DNA from: Gammaproteobacteria bacterium RIFCSPLOWO2_12_47_11
GTDB taxonomy: Bacteria > Pseudomonadota > Gammaproteobacteria > Eutrophobiales > Eutrophobiaceae
Length of the DNA stretch: 36,702 bases
Direction: 5' to 3'
Assembly: GCA_001801885.1 (NCBI GenBank)
Contig: MGYU01000054.1
Location: 1-36,702, forward strand
The position numbers and the translations under genes are program-made. Shown here one piece after another: positions 9,763 to 18,140 of this stretch. Numbering within the stretch: position 1 is the first letter of the stretch; each line of letters begins with the position of its first letter. The notes under the pieces were generated by a model. It made no database searches. It saw nothing but the letters and a program-made list of their open reading frames with translations, and was not told the DNA's origin.

Positions 9763-11889
9763 TTAATTATCCTGCGATACCCTGAAAACTTCCGATATTG
9801 TAATTCTGCCTTCCCTGGCGTGTGCAAGCGCGTTATCCGCCAGCGGCACCATGCCTGACTCCCTGGCAATTTCCTGCATTACGGATTCGGACTCCATCCT
9901 TTTTATGGCATTTCTGAGTTTCTGGTCGACCATGAGTAATTCATAAACAGCCAACCTGCCGGAGTAGCCGGTGTTGCTGCATATTTCACAACCTTTACCG
10001 TAATAGAAACGTTCGTCTTTATCTAATTTAAGTGATTGCACGATATGATCAGGTATTTCGTCTATTTCTGCACAATGTGGACAAATGCGCTTAATAAGTC
10101 TTTGTGCAATAATACATAGCAGGGTTGGCGCAAGGAGGTAGGGTTCAATATTCATGTCTTGCAGCCGTGTAATGGAGCCGACTGCACTGTTCGTATGCAA
10201 TGTACTGAGTACCAGATGTCCTGTTAATGAGCTTTGAATGGCGATATGAGCTGTCTCCTCGTCCCGTATTTCACCAATCATGATTACATCCGGGTCGTGT
10301 CGTAGCACGTTTTTTAATATACGTGCAAAAGTGAGGCCGGTCGTGTTATTTACTTGTATCTGTTCGATGCCATCAATATGATACTCCACCGGATTTTCCA
10401 CGGTTATGATATTAAGGTTACGTCCAATAATTTCATTCAACGCCGCATATAGGGTAGTGGACTTCCCTGAACCCGTTGGTCCGGTCACCAGAATTAGTCC
10501 ATGCATTTTATTGAGTGCGCCCCTGATATTTGTGAAATCTTCCTTGTTGAAATCCATGCTATCCAGGGTTTTGATACCTATTTTGGTATTCAATAGCCGT
10601 ATGACGACACTCTCACCATCAATTGTCGGTATTATGGATATTCTCAAGTCTACAACTGAATCTTCATTGATTATGCGGGTTCTGCCGTCCTGGGGAACAC
10701 GGTGTTCAGAAATATCCATTTTGCCCAGTATCTTGATACGGCTGATTATCCCCGGTAACAGAGCCTTGGAAAAATTACGTATCGTGACGAGATTGCCATC
10801 AATCCTATAAAGTAATATGAATTTCTTTTCACCAGGACGTATATGTATATCTGAAGCGCGCCTGCGGATAGCCTCGGTCAGGATATTAGTAGTTAAGCGG
10901 ACGATAGGTTTCTGCTGGCCCAATTCCTTTATATCAATTACTTCAGTCGCTTTTTTCTTGTCTTCTTCAATATATTTAATATTTTCATCTTCATCATGCA
11001 GCGGGTTGTACATTACACTTAGTGCTGCTTCTATGTTCTCTTTAGAACTGATTACAATTATTGGTTGCAGTCCTGTGATAAACTGGAGCATATGTACTGC
11101 TTCAACATTACTTGGATCTGTCATGGCAACAGTCAGATAATTATTTTGTGTGCTTATTGGTATTAATCCATACTTGCGGGCCAGTTCTGCTGGCACCAGA
11201 TCAATCAATACCGGATCGACATTCAAGTGATGTAATTCAACATAAGGTAGGCCGAATTTTTTTGCGATTGCTTTATGCAGGTCTTCATCTGAAATTTTTC
11301 CCTGTGCCCGCAATATTTCGCCAATCCGTGGAACAACCCCGGCAGTCTGGTTTCGTTGTTGGTCCAAGGCCGTGTCTAGCGCGGCTTTATCAAGCAGTTT
11401 CTTTTGGGTAATAATCTCTCCCAGTAGTTCACCTATGCGGTAACTCTCTATTGCTGCCGCTGGAACGAAAATACGGATAATCTTTATTGACTCAATTTCC
11501 CTGAAAAGTTGTAATCCGTATATATCCGCAGTATAACTAAGCACATGGCCTTCTGCGGTCATGCCGTCTTTATACTTTATATGTATTTTAAGCTTATGCT
11601 TTATGTTTTTTGATTCTAGAAGCTGGGCTGCTTCTATTTCCAATTTATCATCGAGTGCTTTAACCGGACTAAACAGGACATAACGAACGTCGTTAAATGA
11701 AAAATTCTGATTATGCGTATCCTGATGAGGTAGAATAATTAACCTTTGAAGAGGACCATTAATTTCTTTCAGCTTGCCGCATGTCCGAATACCATTCATC
11801 TGTTTGACAATAACATCTTTTTCATAGAGGTCGCCCTCGTTCAGGGCGAGGTCGTGGGGAGGTAGTGGTATATCAATAAGATAACTCAT
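9763..11889 (-). CDS. GspE/PilB-family secretion or pilus assembly ATPase with N-terminal extension
   Basis: A 708-residue ATPase, longer than typical PilB or GspE (about 500-580). The core carries Walker A GPTGSGKST (470-478), Asp box around TVENPVEY, Walker B VIMIGEIRD, His box HLVLSTLHTNS, and a tetracysteine zinc motif CPHC (603/606) plus CEIC (634/637). Residues about 150-290 contain RIGELL and RIGEILRAQGKIS segments that resemble an MshEN/T2SSE_N domain, a known cyclic di-GMP binding module; binding here is inference. Residues about 20-145 look like two diverged beta repeats (VKQMNGIRTCGKL and IKYKDGMTAEGHV) that I cannot assign. Together with convergent pilU it forms an isolated ATPase pair without other pilus genes in view. 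It could drive pilus extension or type II secretion. Confidence 0.85.
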   Translation of the reverse strand: MSYLIDIPLPPHDLALNEGDLYEKDVIVKQMNGIRTCGKLKEINGPLQRLIILPHQDTHNQNFSFNDVRYVLFSPVKALDDKLEIEAAQLLESKNIKHKLKIHIKYKDGMTAEGHVLSYTADIYGLQLFREIESIKIIRIFVPAAAIESYRIGELLGEIITQKKLLDKAALDTALDQQRNQTAGVVPRIGEILRAQGKISDEDLHKAIAKKFGLPYVELHHLNVDPVLIDLVPAELARKYGLIPISTQNNYLTVAMTDPSNVEAVHMLQFITGLQPIIVISSKENIEAALSVMYNPLHDEDENIKYIEEDKKKATEVIDIKELGQQKPIVRLTTNILTEAIRRRASDIHIRPGEKKFILLYRIDGNLVTIRNFSKALLPGIISRIKILGKMDISEHRVPQDGRTRIINEDSVVDLRISIIPTIDGESVVIRLLNTKIGIKTLDSMDFNKEDFTNIRGALNKMHGLILVTGPTGSGKSTTLYAALNEIIGRNLNIITVENPVEYHIDGIEQIQVNNTTGLTFARILKNVLRHDPDVIMIGEIRDEETAHIAIQSSLTGHLVLSTLHTNSAVGSITRLQDMNIEPYLLAPTLLCIIAQRLIKRICPHCAEIDEIPDHIVQSLKLDKDERFYYGKGCEICSNTGYSGRLAVYELLMVDQKLRNAIKRMESESVMQEIARESGMVPLADNALAHAREGRITISEVFRVSQDN

Positions 11890-12102
11890 TTTATACCTAT
11901 ACTTTTTCGGCGCATAAAAGACATAAGATTACATTGTGCATTATTGTCATAATAAAGACGTTTGTTTATTACACATGTTTTGTTATAGATTATTATAATA
12001 TAGCCTTTTTAACTGAATACACATAATTGATATACGTGTTAATTTATGGATAGGGCAATTAACCATTTGCTTCCCTGACAAAATGAAATAATTTCAACAA
12101 AT

Positions 12103-12531
12103 ATGAATCTGACTATCTATATGCCCGCCATTACTGGCGGCTTGCTTATCGGCATAAGCGCATGTCTTTTGTTGTTATTTAATGGGCGCATAGCCGGATT
12201 AAGCGGGATTATAAATGGACTGATTTCACCTGAAAAAAATGAAATATTATGGCGGACAGTTTTTATAGTCAGCCTCCTGGGTGGCGCCACGTTTCATTAT
12301 TATTTTTTTAATCACACACCTTTCACTACAGACACTTTCTCACCTGTGTTCATGATTACTGGCGGGTTGCTGGTTGGCTTTGGTACACGCATGGGTGGAG
12401 GTTGTACCAGTGGTCATGGTGTATGTGGCCTGGGGCGATTATCGCTGCGTTCGCTAATAGCAACAATGACTTTTATGTTAACGGCCATCATTACTGTTTT
12501 TATATTCAGACACATATTTAATATAATATGA
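12103..12531 (+). CDS. YeeE/YedE family membrane protein, N-terminal half-type subunit
   Basis: A 142-residue integral membrane protein with four hydrophobic helices. The motif GGGCTSGHGVCGLGR contains the two cysteines (about 102 and 108) conserved in YeeE/YedE (TsuA-like) proteins. These move thiosulfate or other reduced sulfur species; TsuA of Spirochaeta uses such cysteines in the pore. Here the transporter is split into two genes, a common arrangement. Its stop overlaps the next start (ATGA at 12528-12531), so the two are translationally coupled and likely form one complex. There is no clear ribosome site before the ATG; a second ATG at 12121 is possible. Confidence 0.85.
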   Translation: MNLTIYMPAITGGLLIGISACLLLLFNGRIAGLSGIINGLISPEKNEILWRTVFIVSLLGGATFHYYFFNHTPFTTDTFSPVFMITGGLLVGFGTRMGGGCTSGHGVCGLGRLSLRSLIATMTFMLTAIITVFIFRHIFNII

Positions 12532-12962
12532 AAAATTATTTTTTTATCTCCTTATCGGGATTATTGTTCGGGTTTGGGTTGTCACTCTCAGCCATGCTGG
12601 ATCGGCACAGAATAATCAATTTCCTGGATATTACCGGAAACTGGGACCCGACCCTGTTGTTTGTCATGTTCAGTGCTGTTCTTGTCACAGTTGTGTTCTT
12701 CAGATTCATACTCAGAAGACATGCACCAATCCTCGATAACAGGTTCAGGGTGCCAACCCGTAAGGATATTGATGCATCGCTGCTGGTTGGATCAGCAATA
12801 TTCGGGGCAGGGTGGGGACTCGCAGGCTATTGTCCGGGACCGGGTTTTGCGGCTATGACACTGGGTTCTATAAATGCAATTCTGTTTACCTTGGCTTATA
12901 TCACCGGTTCATTGTTGAGTAGTTATTATTCCAGGAAACTACAGGGTGAGAACAAACCATAA
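12528..12962 (+). CDS. YeeE/YedE family membrane protein, second half (DUF6691-type)
   Basis: A 144-residue membrane protein with about four helices, the partner of the preceding gene. The motif GAGWGLAGYCPGPGFAAM holds the single conserved cysteine of this half in the GYCPGP turn. LSAMLDRHRIINFLDI near the N-terminus is also typical of the family. Start and upstream stop share ATGA. Expected role: completes the pore for uptake of thiosulfate or similar sulfur compounds. It overlaps the next gene by 17 bp, which extends the operon. Confidence 0.87.
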   Translation: MKNYFFISLSGLLFGFGLSLSAMLDRHRIINFLDITGNWDPTLLFVMFSAVLVTVVFFRFILRRHAPILDNRFRVPTRKDIDASLLVGSAIFGAGWGLAGYCPGPGFAAMTLGSINAILFTLAYITGSLLSSYYSRKLQGENKP

Positions 12963-13683
12963 ACGATACTTGTTATTGCTGAGCATTATTTTCTTTATAT
13001 GGTGGATAGTTATGGCCATCAATCCATATGACAGGAAAGACTGGGCACTGGAAAATGTACTTGTTATTTTCGGAGTGTTGTTTATAGCCGCCACATGCAA
13101 GAAAATCCCTCTTTCAAGAATTTCTTACACACTGGTTTTTATCTTTCTCTGCCTGCATGTGCTTGGGGCACATTACACTTATGCACTGACACCCTATGAT
13201 GAATGGTTCCAGGTTGTTTTTGGTTTCAGCCTGGATGAATCAATGGGTTTTGGGCGTAATCATTATGATCGCATGATTCATTTAGTATATGGTTTGCTGC
13301 TGGCTTATCCGATGCGTGAACTGTTTATACGGGTTGCGGATGTAAAGGGTTTCTGGGGATATTTTCTGCCGCTGGTCATTACCATTTCATCATCTGCCAT
13401 ATATGAATTGTTGGAATGGGGTGCTGCTGAAGTATTCGGCGGTGACCTCGGTATTGCCTATCTTGGCACACAGGGCGATGTCTGGGACGCGCATAAGGAC
13501 ATGGCACTGGCAAGCCTCGGCGCACTCATTGCGATGATAATCACGGCACTAATCAATGTTAATTTGCAGCGGGATTTTGCCAGGGAATGGAATGACAGCC
13601 TGAAAGTAAAATGGAGACAGCCAATGGGGGAAGATGAAATTCTGAGAATGTGGAAGCATAAAAAGAAGATAACTGATAAATGA
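12946..13683 (+). CDS. DUF2238 (YjdF-like) membrane protein
   Basis: A 245-residue protein with about seven hydrophobic helices. The segment DRMIHLVYGLLLAYPMRE is characteristic of DUF2238/YjdF proteins, followed by acidic residues in ELLEWGAAEVFGG and by GDVWDAHKDMALASLGA. The start is GTG at 12946 inside the end of the previous gene, with AGGAAAC upstream; no ATG lies before the first helix. The C-terminal 35 residues are charged and cytoplasmic. The function of the family is not established. Overlap with the YeeE pair suggests a shared transcript, but not necessarily a shared function. Confidence 0.82.
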   Translation: MRTNHKRYLLLLSIIFFIWWIVMAINPYDRKDWALENVLVIFGVLFIAATCKKIPLSRISYTLVFIFLCLHVLGAHYTYALTPYDEWFQVVFGFSLDESMGFGRNHYDRMIHLVYGLLLAYPMRELFIRVADVKGFWGYFLPLVITISSSAIYELLEWGAAEVFGGDLGIAYLGTQGDVWDAHKDMALASLGALIAMIITALINVNLQRDFAREWNDSLKVKWRQPMGEDEILRMWKHKKKITDK

Positions 13684-13725
13684 TTTTGTGGAATTATATT
13701 CAGAATACTGTTAGCGGAGGGTAAG

Positions 13726-14289
13726 ATGACCTTATTAGTCATTGGTTTGATTATGTGGTCGGCAGTGCACCTGTTTCCTGCCATGGCTACAGGTGCCCGT
13801 GCCAACCTGATAAACAAGTTTGGCCCGGGATTCTACAAAGGTTGTTTTGCACTACTGATAGTCATCTCTATCGTTGTGATGGTCTTCGGGTGGCGCAGTA
13901 TTGAGCCTGGTGATATCTATTTTCCGCCCTTATGGGGCTGGCACGTCACTTACCTTCTGGTACTGGTGACCTTCATTTTGTTCGTTGCCGCAAAAAGAAA
14001 AACCAATATCAAGCATGTACTCCGGCATCCACAGTTGACCGGTCTGGTGTTATGGAGCATTGGCCACCTGTTTGCCAATGGCGATAGCCGTTCCCTGGTA
14101 TTATTTACGGGTTTCGGACTCTGGGCGATCCTGGAAATGATCATGATTAACCGGCGTACCGGGGCATGGGTCAAACCTGCCCCGGTGCCTGTAAAAAGTG
14201 ACATCATTACCGTGGCAGGAGGTTTAATACTGTTTGCGGTACTGTTCCTGGCCCATCCTTATTTGACTGGTATCGGATTGATTACGTGA
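13726..14289 (+). CDS. NnrU family membrane protein
   Basis: A 187-residue membrane protein with five to six helices. The opening, with SAVHLFPAM and a later GLVLWSIGHLFANGD stretch, is typical of NnrU. NnrU genes are linked to nitric oxide/nitrite metabolism in denitrifiers, and the family also resembles the isoprenoid methyltransferase-like membrane fold. The biochemical role is uncertain. A strong ribosome site (GGAGGG) lies 6 bp before the ATG. The 42-bp gap from the DUF2238 gene makes cotranscription plausible. No nitrite or NO reductase genes are in this window. Confidence 0.85.
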   Translation: MTLLVIGLIMWSAVHLFPAMATGARANLINKFGPGFYKGCFALLIVISIVVMVFGWRSIEPGDIYFPPLWGWHVTYLLVLVTFILFVAAKRKTNIKHVLRHPQLTGLVLWSIGHLFANGDSRSLVLFTGFGLWAILEMIMINRRTGAWVKPAPVPVKSDIITVAGGLILFAVLFLAHPYLTGIGLIT

Positions 14290-14403
14290 GTCAGCGGATA
14301 GTCAACCTGTGCTGTTTGGTTCACGTCAAGACGGCCATTAAGATGAACTTATTGGACAGGCATCAGTCACTTTACTTAATTAAAATAAATAAAGGTAATC
14401 AAT

Positions 14404-15531
14404 GTGATAACAAATAAAAAAATATACTTCCCCGTCATCCTGACACTGCTCCTTGTAACCCATGCCGAGGCAGATGAGGTTTTCCAGGCGGCAGATGTCA
14501 GTTTCAAAACACAGACCATCGTCGATAAACTCAGTCATCCCTGGGGCATGGCATTTCTTCCGGATGGCAATATCCTCATCACCGAGCGTACTGGTCGATT
14601 GCGGATTGTTGAAAATGGCAAACTCAATCCAAAACCCATCACCGGTTTGCCGGAAATCGCAGTCATCGGACAGGGCGGGCTGCTTGATGTTGTATTACAC
14701 CCCGATTTTAAAAACAATCAGTTGATATATCTCTCTTATGCCGCAGCGGGAGCAGGCGGTTATGGCACGGAGGTCGTCTGCGGCAAGTTGAAAGGTATGG
14801 AGTTCAAAGAGGTTAAAAAAATCTTCACAGCTTTACCCAAGGTTGGCGGTGGAAATCATTTTGGTTCAAGACTTTTGTTTGCGCCGGATGGAAAATTATT
14901 TATCACGCTTGGCGAACGCGGTGAACAAGATCGGGCACAGGATCTGGGCCAGCATCCGGGCTCCCTGATACGGATTAATGATGACGGCACAATACCGGAA
15001 GACAATCCGTTTCTGAATATAAAAGGGGCCAGGCCTGAAAGTTACACATTGGGTAACCGCAACATGCAGGGTATCGCACTGCAACCCGGGACCAACCTTG
15101 TCTGGACACATGAACACGGACCACAGGGTGGCGATGAATTAAATATTATGCGACCAGGGGTCAATTATGGCTGGCCGGTCATCACCTATGGTGTGAACTA
15201 CGGCACTGGTACAAAAATAGGTGAGGGCACGAAGAAGGAAGGCATGACCCAACCCATACATTACTGGGTCCCTTCTATAGCGCCGTCAGGTATGGTTTTT
15301 TATACCGGTAATGTGTTTCCGGAATGGAAAGACAACCTGTTTGCCGGCTCGCTGAAATTTGGCCAACTGGTACGGCTGGAAATAAAGGACGGAATAGTCG
15401 TCAATGAAGAACGTTTAATCAATGGCGCGCTTGGACGTATCCGCGATGTCCGCCAGGGCCCTGATGGCGCACTCTATCTGCTTACGGATGAAAACGATGG
15501 AAAATTATTGCGATTAGTAAGAGGTGATTAG
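14404..15531 (+). CDS. PQQ-dependent sugar dehydrogenase (soluble GDH-like beta-propeller), exported
   Basis: A 375-residue protein with a signal peptide (hydrophobic residues 8-19, cleavage near AEA, residue 23). The mature part is a six-bladed propeller of the glucose/sorbosone dehydrogenase family: SHPWGMAFLPDGNILITER at the start of blade 1, GGNHFGSRL, RNMQGIA and the hallmark HEHGPQGGDELN, which holds PQQ/calcium-site residues in characterised members. Expected role: periplasmic aldose oxidation, electrons passing to the respiratory chain. Many homologues have no proven substrate. The start is GTG at 14404: the overlapping ATG at 14402 is followed directly by TGA, and AAAGGTAA sits upstream. 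No pqq biosynthesis genes are visible. Confidence 0.88.
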   Translation: MITNKKIYFPVILTLLLVTHAEADEVFQAADVSFKTQTIVDKLSHPWGMAFLPDGNILITERTGRLRIVENGKLNPKPITGLPEIAVIGQGGLLDVVLHPDFKNNQLIYLSYAAAGAGGYGTEVVCGKLKGMEFKEVKKIFTALPKVGGGNHFGSRLLFAPDGKLFITLGERGEQDRAQDLGQHPGSLIRINDDGTIPEDNPFLNIKGARPESYTLGNRNMQGIALQPGTNLVWTHEHGPQGGDELNIMRPGVNYGWPVITYGVNYGTGTKIGEGTKKEGMTQPIHYWVPSIAPSGMVFYTGNVFPEWKDNLFAGSLKFGQLVRLEIKDGIVVNEERLINGALGRIRDVRQGPDGALYLLTDENDGKLLRLVRGD

Positions 15532-15542
15532 TCCTGTATTTT

Positions 15543-16163
15543 TTATTTTTTAAATGCACCCGCCTCCAGCAATACGGCATAAATCGTTTCAGCTATCTTT
15601 TGATAACCATCCCCGTTCGGGTGTACAGTATCGGATTTAAGAGAATTATCTTTCAGTAAGTCAGAGATCAAATCCTTGATAAATACCACTCCGGTTGAAC
15701 CGGCAATTTCCTGGTATACAGGTGCAGTAGAGAGAAATATTCCGAATTGAGGCACGCCCAGCATGACAACCGGAATATTCTGCGCCTGTGCCTGCCGTAT
15801 CATTTCACGGAGATTGGATTCCATCTTTTTCATATCTTTTTTGTGCAAAATATCATTACCGCCATGACAAAGAATCAGCAGGGCGGGCCGGTGTTTTTCC
15901 AGAAGGCCGGGTAAACGTTGCAAACCCTGTTCCGATTCTTCACCGGGTATCCCGGCGTTGATGACCTTGCGTCCACTCAGTTTTTCCAGAACTGCCGGAT
16001 AACTTTGGTCCATTTTTGCGCCTGTACCATGTGTGATGCTGTCCCCAAAAGCAAGGATGATCGCATCAGAACCCAGCAAAGGTAATTGTAGCTTTTCACT
16101 ACAGGCTGTTACAAACAGGCAGACGAATATTATCAGGCAGGTGAATTTCATAGTTATCTGCAC
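15543..16163 (-). CDS. SGNH/GDSL esterase (TesA-like), predicted lipoprotein
   Basis: A 206-residue hydrolase. The N-terminus ends in a lipobox VTAC (Cys21), unlike E. coli TesA, which is a free periplasmic protein. The SGNH blocks are all present: FGDSITHG (Ser42), the Gly in NAGIPGEES, GGND (101-104), and DTVHPN (Asp178, His181). The expected activity is esterase, arylesterase or thioesterase on small or acyl substrates. An ATG four codons in (16151) is an equally plausible start. It is convergent with the sugar dehydrogenase gene, 11 bp apart. Confidence 0.88.
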   Translation of the reverse strand: MQITMKFTCLIIFVCLFVTACSEKLQLPLLGSDAIILAFGDSITHGTGAKMDQSYPAVLEKLSGRKVINAGIPGEESEQGLQRLPGLLEKHRPALLILCHGGNDILHKKDMKKMESNLREMIRQAQAQNIPVVMLGVPQFGIFLSTAPVYQEIAGSTGVVFIKDLISDLLKDNSLKSDTVHPNGDGYQKIAETIYAVLLEAGAFKK

Positions 16164-16259
16164 GCAAATTCAGGATATCAATATTAATTGAATGATTTTA
16201 TCATAAGAAAAACATGCCTATGTTTTATTGCATAAAAAAATCAATATAATGGCCTATGA

Positions 16260-16287
16260 TTGACAATATTCATTAATAGCTTATTTT
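16260..16287 (+). promoter_or_regulatory. Candidate sigma70 promoter for the 16321 gene
   Basis: A perfect TTGACA (16260-16265) is followed after 16 bases by TATTTT (16282-16287) in AT-rich DNA. The expected transcript start is about 27 bases before the ribosome site AAAGGAG of the next gene. A 7-bp hairpin (AAAACAT/ATGTTTT, 16209-16226) lies just upstream in the divergent intergenic space. Confidence 0.5.
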
Positions 16288-16320
16288 ATTACAGTTAACA
16301 TCTGTAAAAGGAGTTGTCTC

Positions 16321-16731
16321 ATGGCTGCATGTGTTATTGCTGTTACCCTTAATTCAATCTCACATTACGGTGCGGATATAGGTGATGACTGGAGCTATCG
16401 TGTCAAGGTAAAAAATCGTGTCTTTGCCATTCCTGAACAAAGCAATCGGGGCAAGCCAGGGGTTAACTATCTGGAACAACCCTATACATGGAGTATTCCT
16501 GGCCGCTGTGGCAGACCACAATGGATCGGGATAGAGGCCAGCGCGAGAGAACATGATATATTTTTTGATGATTTGGGCAGAGAAACCAAAAACGTCCTGG
16601 TGGAATGTCCAAATCGACCCGGAACGGGAGGCGGCGGTGATTACAGTGTTGTTGTCCCCGTGACTGAAATATTCAGTGGTGATCATAAAGTGACATTCCA
16701 CTTCAGGATAACGGCAACCTGTAAAGATTAG
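16321..16731 (+). CDS. Hypothetical beta-rich protein
   Basis: A 136-residue protein I do not recognise. It has a strong ribosome site (AAAGGAG, 8 bp before ATG) and a good promoter, so it is probably expressed. It has no signal peptide or membrane helix. The sequence alternates polar and hydrophobic residues (VIAVTLNSISHYG, WSYRVKVKNRVFAIP, VVVPVTEIF, KVTFHFRITATC), suggesting a beta-sandwich. It has four cysteines (4, about 63, about 99, 134). A Gly-rich turn (GTGGGGDYS) precedes the last strands. It is flanked by an esterase lipoprotein gene (divergent) and a PepSY gene (convergent). Function unknown. Confidence 0.65.
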   Translation: MAACVIAVTLNSISHYGADIGDDWSYRVKVKNRVFAIPEQSNRGKPGVNYLEQPYTWSIPGRCGRPQWIGIEASAREHDIFFDDLGRETKNVLVECPNRPGTGGGGDYSVVVPVTEIFSGDHKVTFHFRITATCKD

Positions 16732-16742
16732 AAATGGCCGCC

Positions 16743-16762
16743 CACCAGCGTCATTGCTGGTG
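16743..16762. terminator. Hairpin between convergent genes
   Basis: A 7-bp perfect stem CACCAGC/GCTGGTG with a 6-base loop lies 11 bp after one stop and 23 bp before the convergent stop. There is no strong T-run on either side, so it may act as a weak or factor-assisted terminator or as a 3' end stabiliser. Confidence 0.4.
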
Positions 16763-16785
16763 TGAGTGGTATGATGGTACCGGTT

Positions 16786-17310
16786 TTATTTCTGTGTTTC
16801 TCTTCCGATGTCCCATTTCTCTATGGTGATTTCAACGATCTCACCAGTAGTGGCATCAACTTCAACCTTGTAGGTCACACCTGGACGCTCATAGATATCG
16901 AACTCATAGCTGGCTGCGCCATTGGATTCAATTTCATATTCCGTATGTACCAGTTTGCCGGGATAAAGCGCAAGCGCAGTCTGAGCGGCAGTTTTCTCAT
17001 CTACTTTCATTTTGCTTTTGAATAACGGATCAGCAGCGGATTCAACTTCGCGTTCAATTTCATAAATTGTGCCTTTGGCAATATCACACATAAGTTCCCA
17101 TTCCACACCATCCTTGTCATGGATCTCGATCTCATAGACTTCGCTGCCCCTGTCCGTAACGGTGAGATATTCGAGTTTTGCATAGTAGCCTTCCTTGATC
17201 GCAGATGCCGCACTCAAACATGCGTTCAGGCCGCCACGATGTGTTGCCATACTGACAGTTGAAAACATGGCCAGGATCAGCACGGTTAAAACAGTGAGTG
17301 ATAATTTCAT
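16786..17310 (-). CDS. PepSY-domain exported protein
   Basis: A 174-residue protein from the ATG at 17310, chosen because a GAGGAGGGA ribosome site lies directly upstream; an upstream in-frame ATG at 17340 would precede that site. The signal peptide ends near SMA (about residue 22). Two PepSY-type repeats follow: a first one with EYLTVTDRGSEVYEIEIHDKDG and a second with LVHTEYEIESNGAASYEFDIY and the typical end VEVDATTGEIVEI. PepSY domains are periplasmic or extracellular modules associated with peptidase inhibition. Two cysteines lie in the first repeat. The role here is unknown. Confidence 0.8.
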   Translation of the reverse strand: MKLSLTVLTVLILAMFSTVSMATHRGGLNACLSAASAIKEGYYAKLEYLTVTDRGSEVYEIEIHDKDGVEWELMCDIAKGTIYEIEREVESAADPLFKSKMKVDEKTAAQTALALYPGKLVHTEYEIESNGAASYEFDIYERPGVTYKVEVDATTGEIVEITIEKWDIGRETQK

Positions 17311-17537
17311 AAAATGTCCCTCCTCAGGGTTAATATTCATTTTAAAGAAGCAAACTACATGCCAGTCCCGAATTTATATGATTCATAATCTGTTATTAAT
17401 CCGCCGGATAATTCAACTTGCCGGTTCAGTATAGTGTTTTCATCGTTATTGGCAGTACGGCTATAGGGGGACAACAATTAACAAACTGTTTCATTAAAAC
17501 CAGTGATGGTGGATAAATACAGCCAGATATATATTTG

Positions 17538-18140
17538 TCAGTAGTTGTGCAAGCCCTGATTTTTGTTATCAGCCGGTTTTAATTTTACAGAAAACCTGAG
17601 CACTACATCGTTTCCCACCCACCGTGTATCATGCCACTCGCCCTGCCCAACATCATAGTCAAGGCGCTTGATTGTCGTGTTGCCTTCAAGTCGAGACAAA
17701 TCACTGACAGTTGAGGGTTTTAAAACAAACGGTACTTCAATGGTTCGTGTCACATCACGAAGTGTCAATCTTCCGCTTATCAGGTATTGATTATTTCCCA
17801 ATGCCTGGATCCTGTCACTGCTGTAAGTCGCATACGGCCATTTTGCCGAATCAAAAAAATCCGGTCCGCGCAGGGCATCGTCAAGTTCAGGCAGCATGGT
17901 ATCAACGGATGATGTGGCCACTCTTACCTCGATATGTACAGGAGTGTCCGGATATTCCGGATCAAAACAGATTTCCGCATCAAAATCATGAAATGTACCT
18001 TCCAGTGGTGCACCAGCCTGGGTTGATATGAATACCATTGCTGCGGGATCAGGAACAGGTTTCCGGCAGGTGCTGGCGGCACCGGTGTTACCGGCAAGCA
18101 TAACCGGTAGTAGCCAGTAAGTTATTGAATAATATTTCAC
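17538..18140 (-). CDS. YceI-family periplasmic protein
   Basis: A 200-residue exported protein of the YceI lipocalin-like family, which binds isoprenoid-type lipids in characterised members. It has an N-terminal signal (cleavage near GAA, residue 22), then TFHDFDAEICFDPEYP, LRGPDFFDSAKWPYATY (the conserved xFFDxxKyP motif), LTLRDVTRTIEVPF and a final beta strand. The start is GTG at 18140, overlapping the TGA of the upstream cytochrome b561 gene (GTGA), so the two are translationally coupled. The order cytochrome b561 then YceI matches yceJ-yceI of E. coli. Confidence 0.88.
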   Translation of the reverse strand: MKYYSITYWLLPVMLAGNTGAASTCRKPVPDPAAMVFISTQAGAPLEGTFHDFDAEICFDPEYPDTPVHIEVRVATSSVDTMLPELDDALRGPDFFDSAKWPYATYSSDRIQALGNNQYLISGRLTLRDVTRTIEVPFVLKPSTVSDLSRLEGNTTIKRLDYDVGQGEWHDTRWVGNDVVLRFSVKLKPADNKNQGLHNY

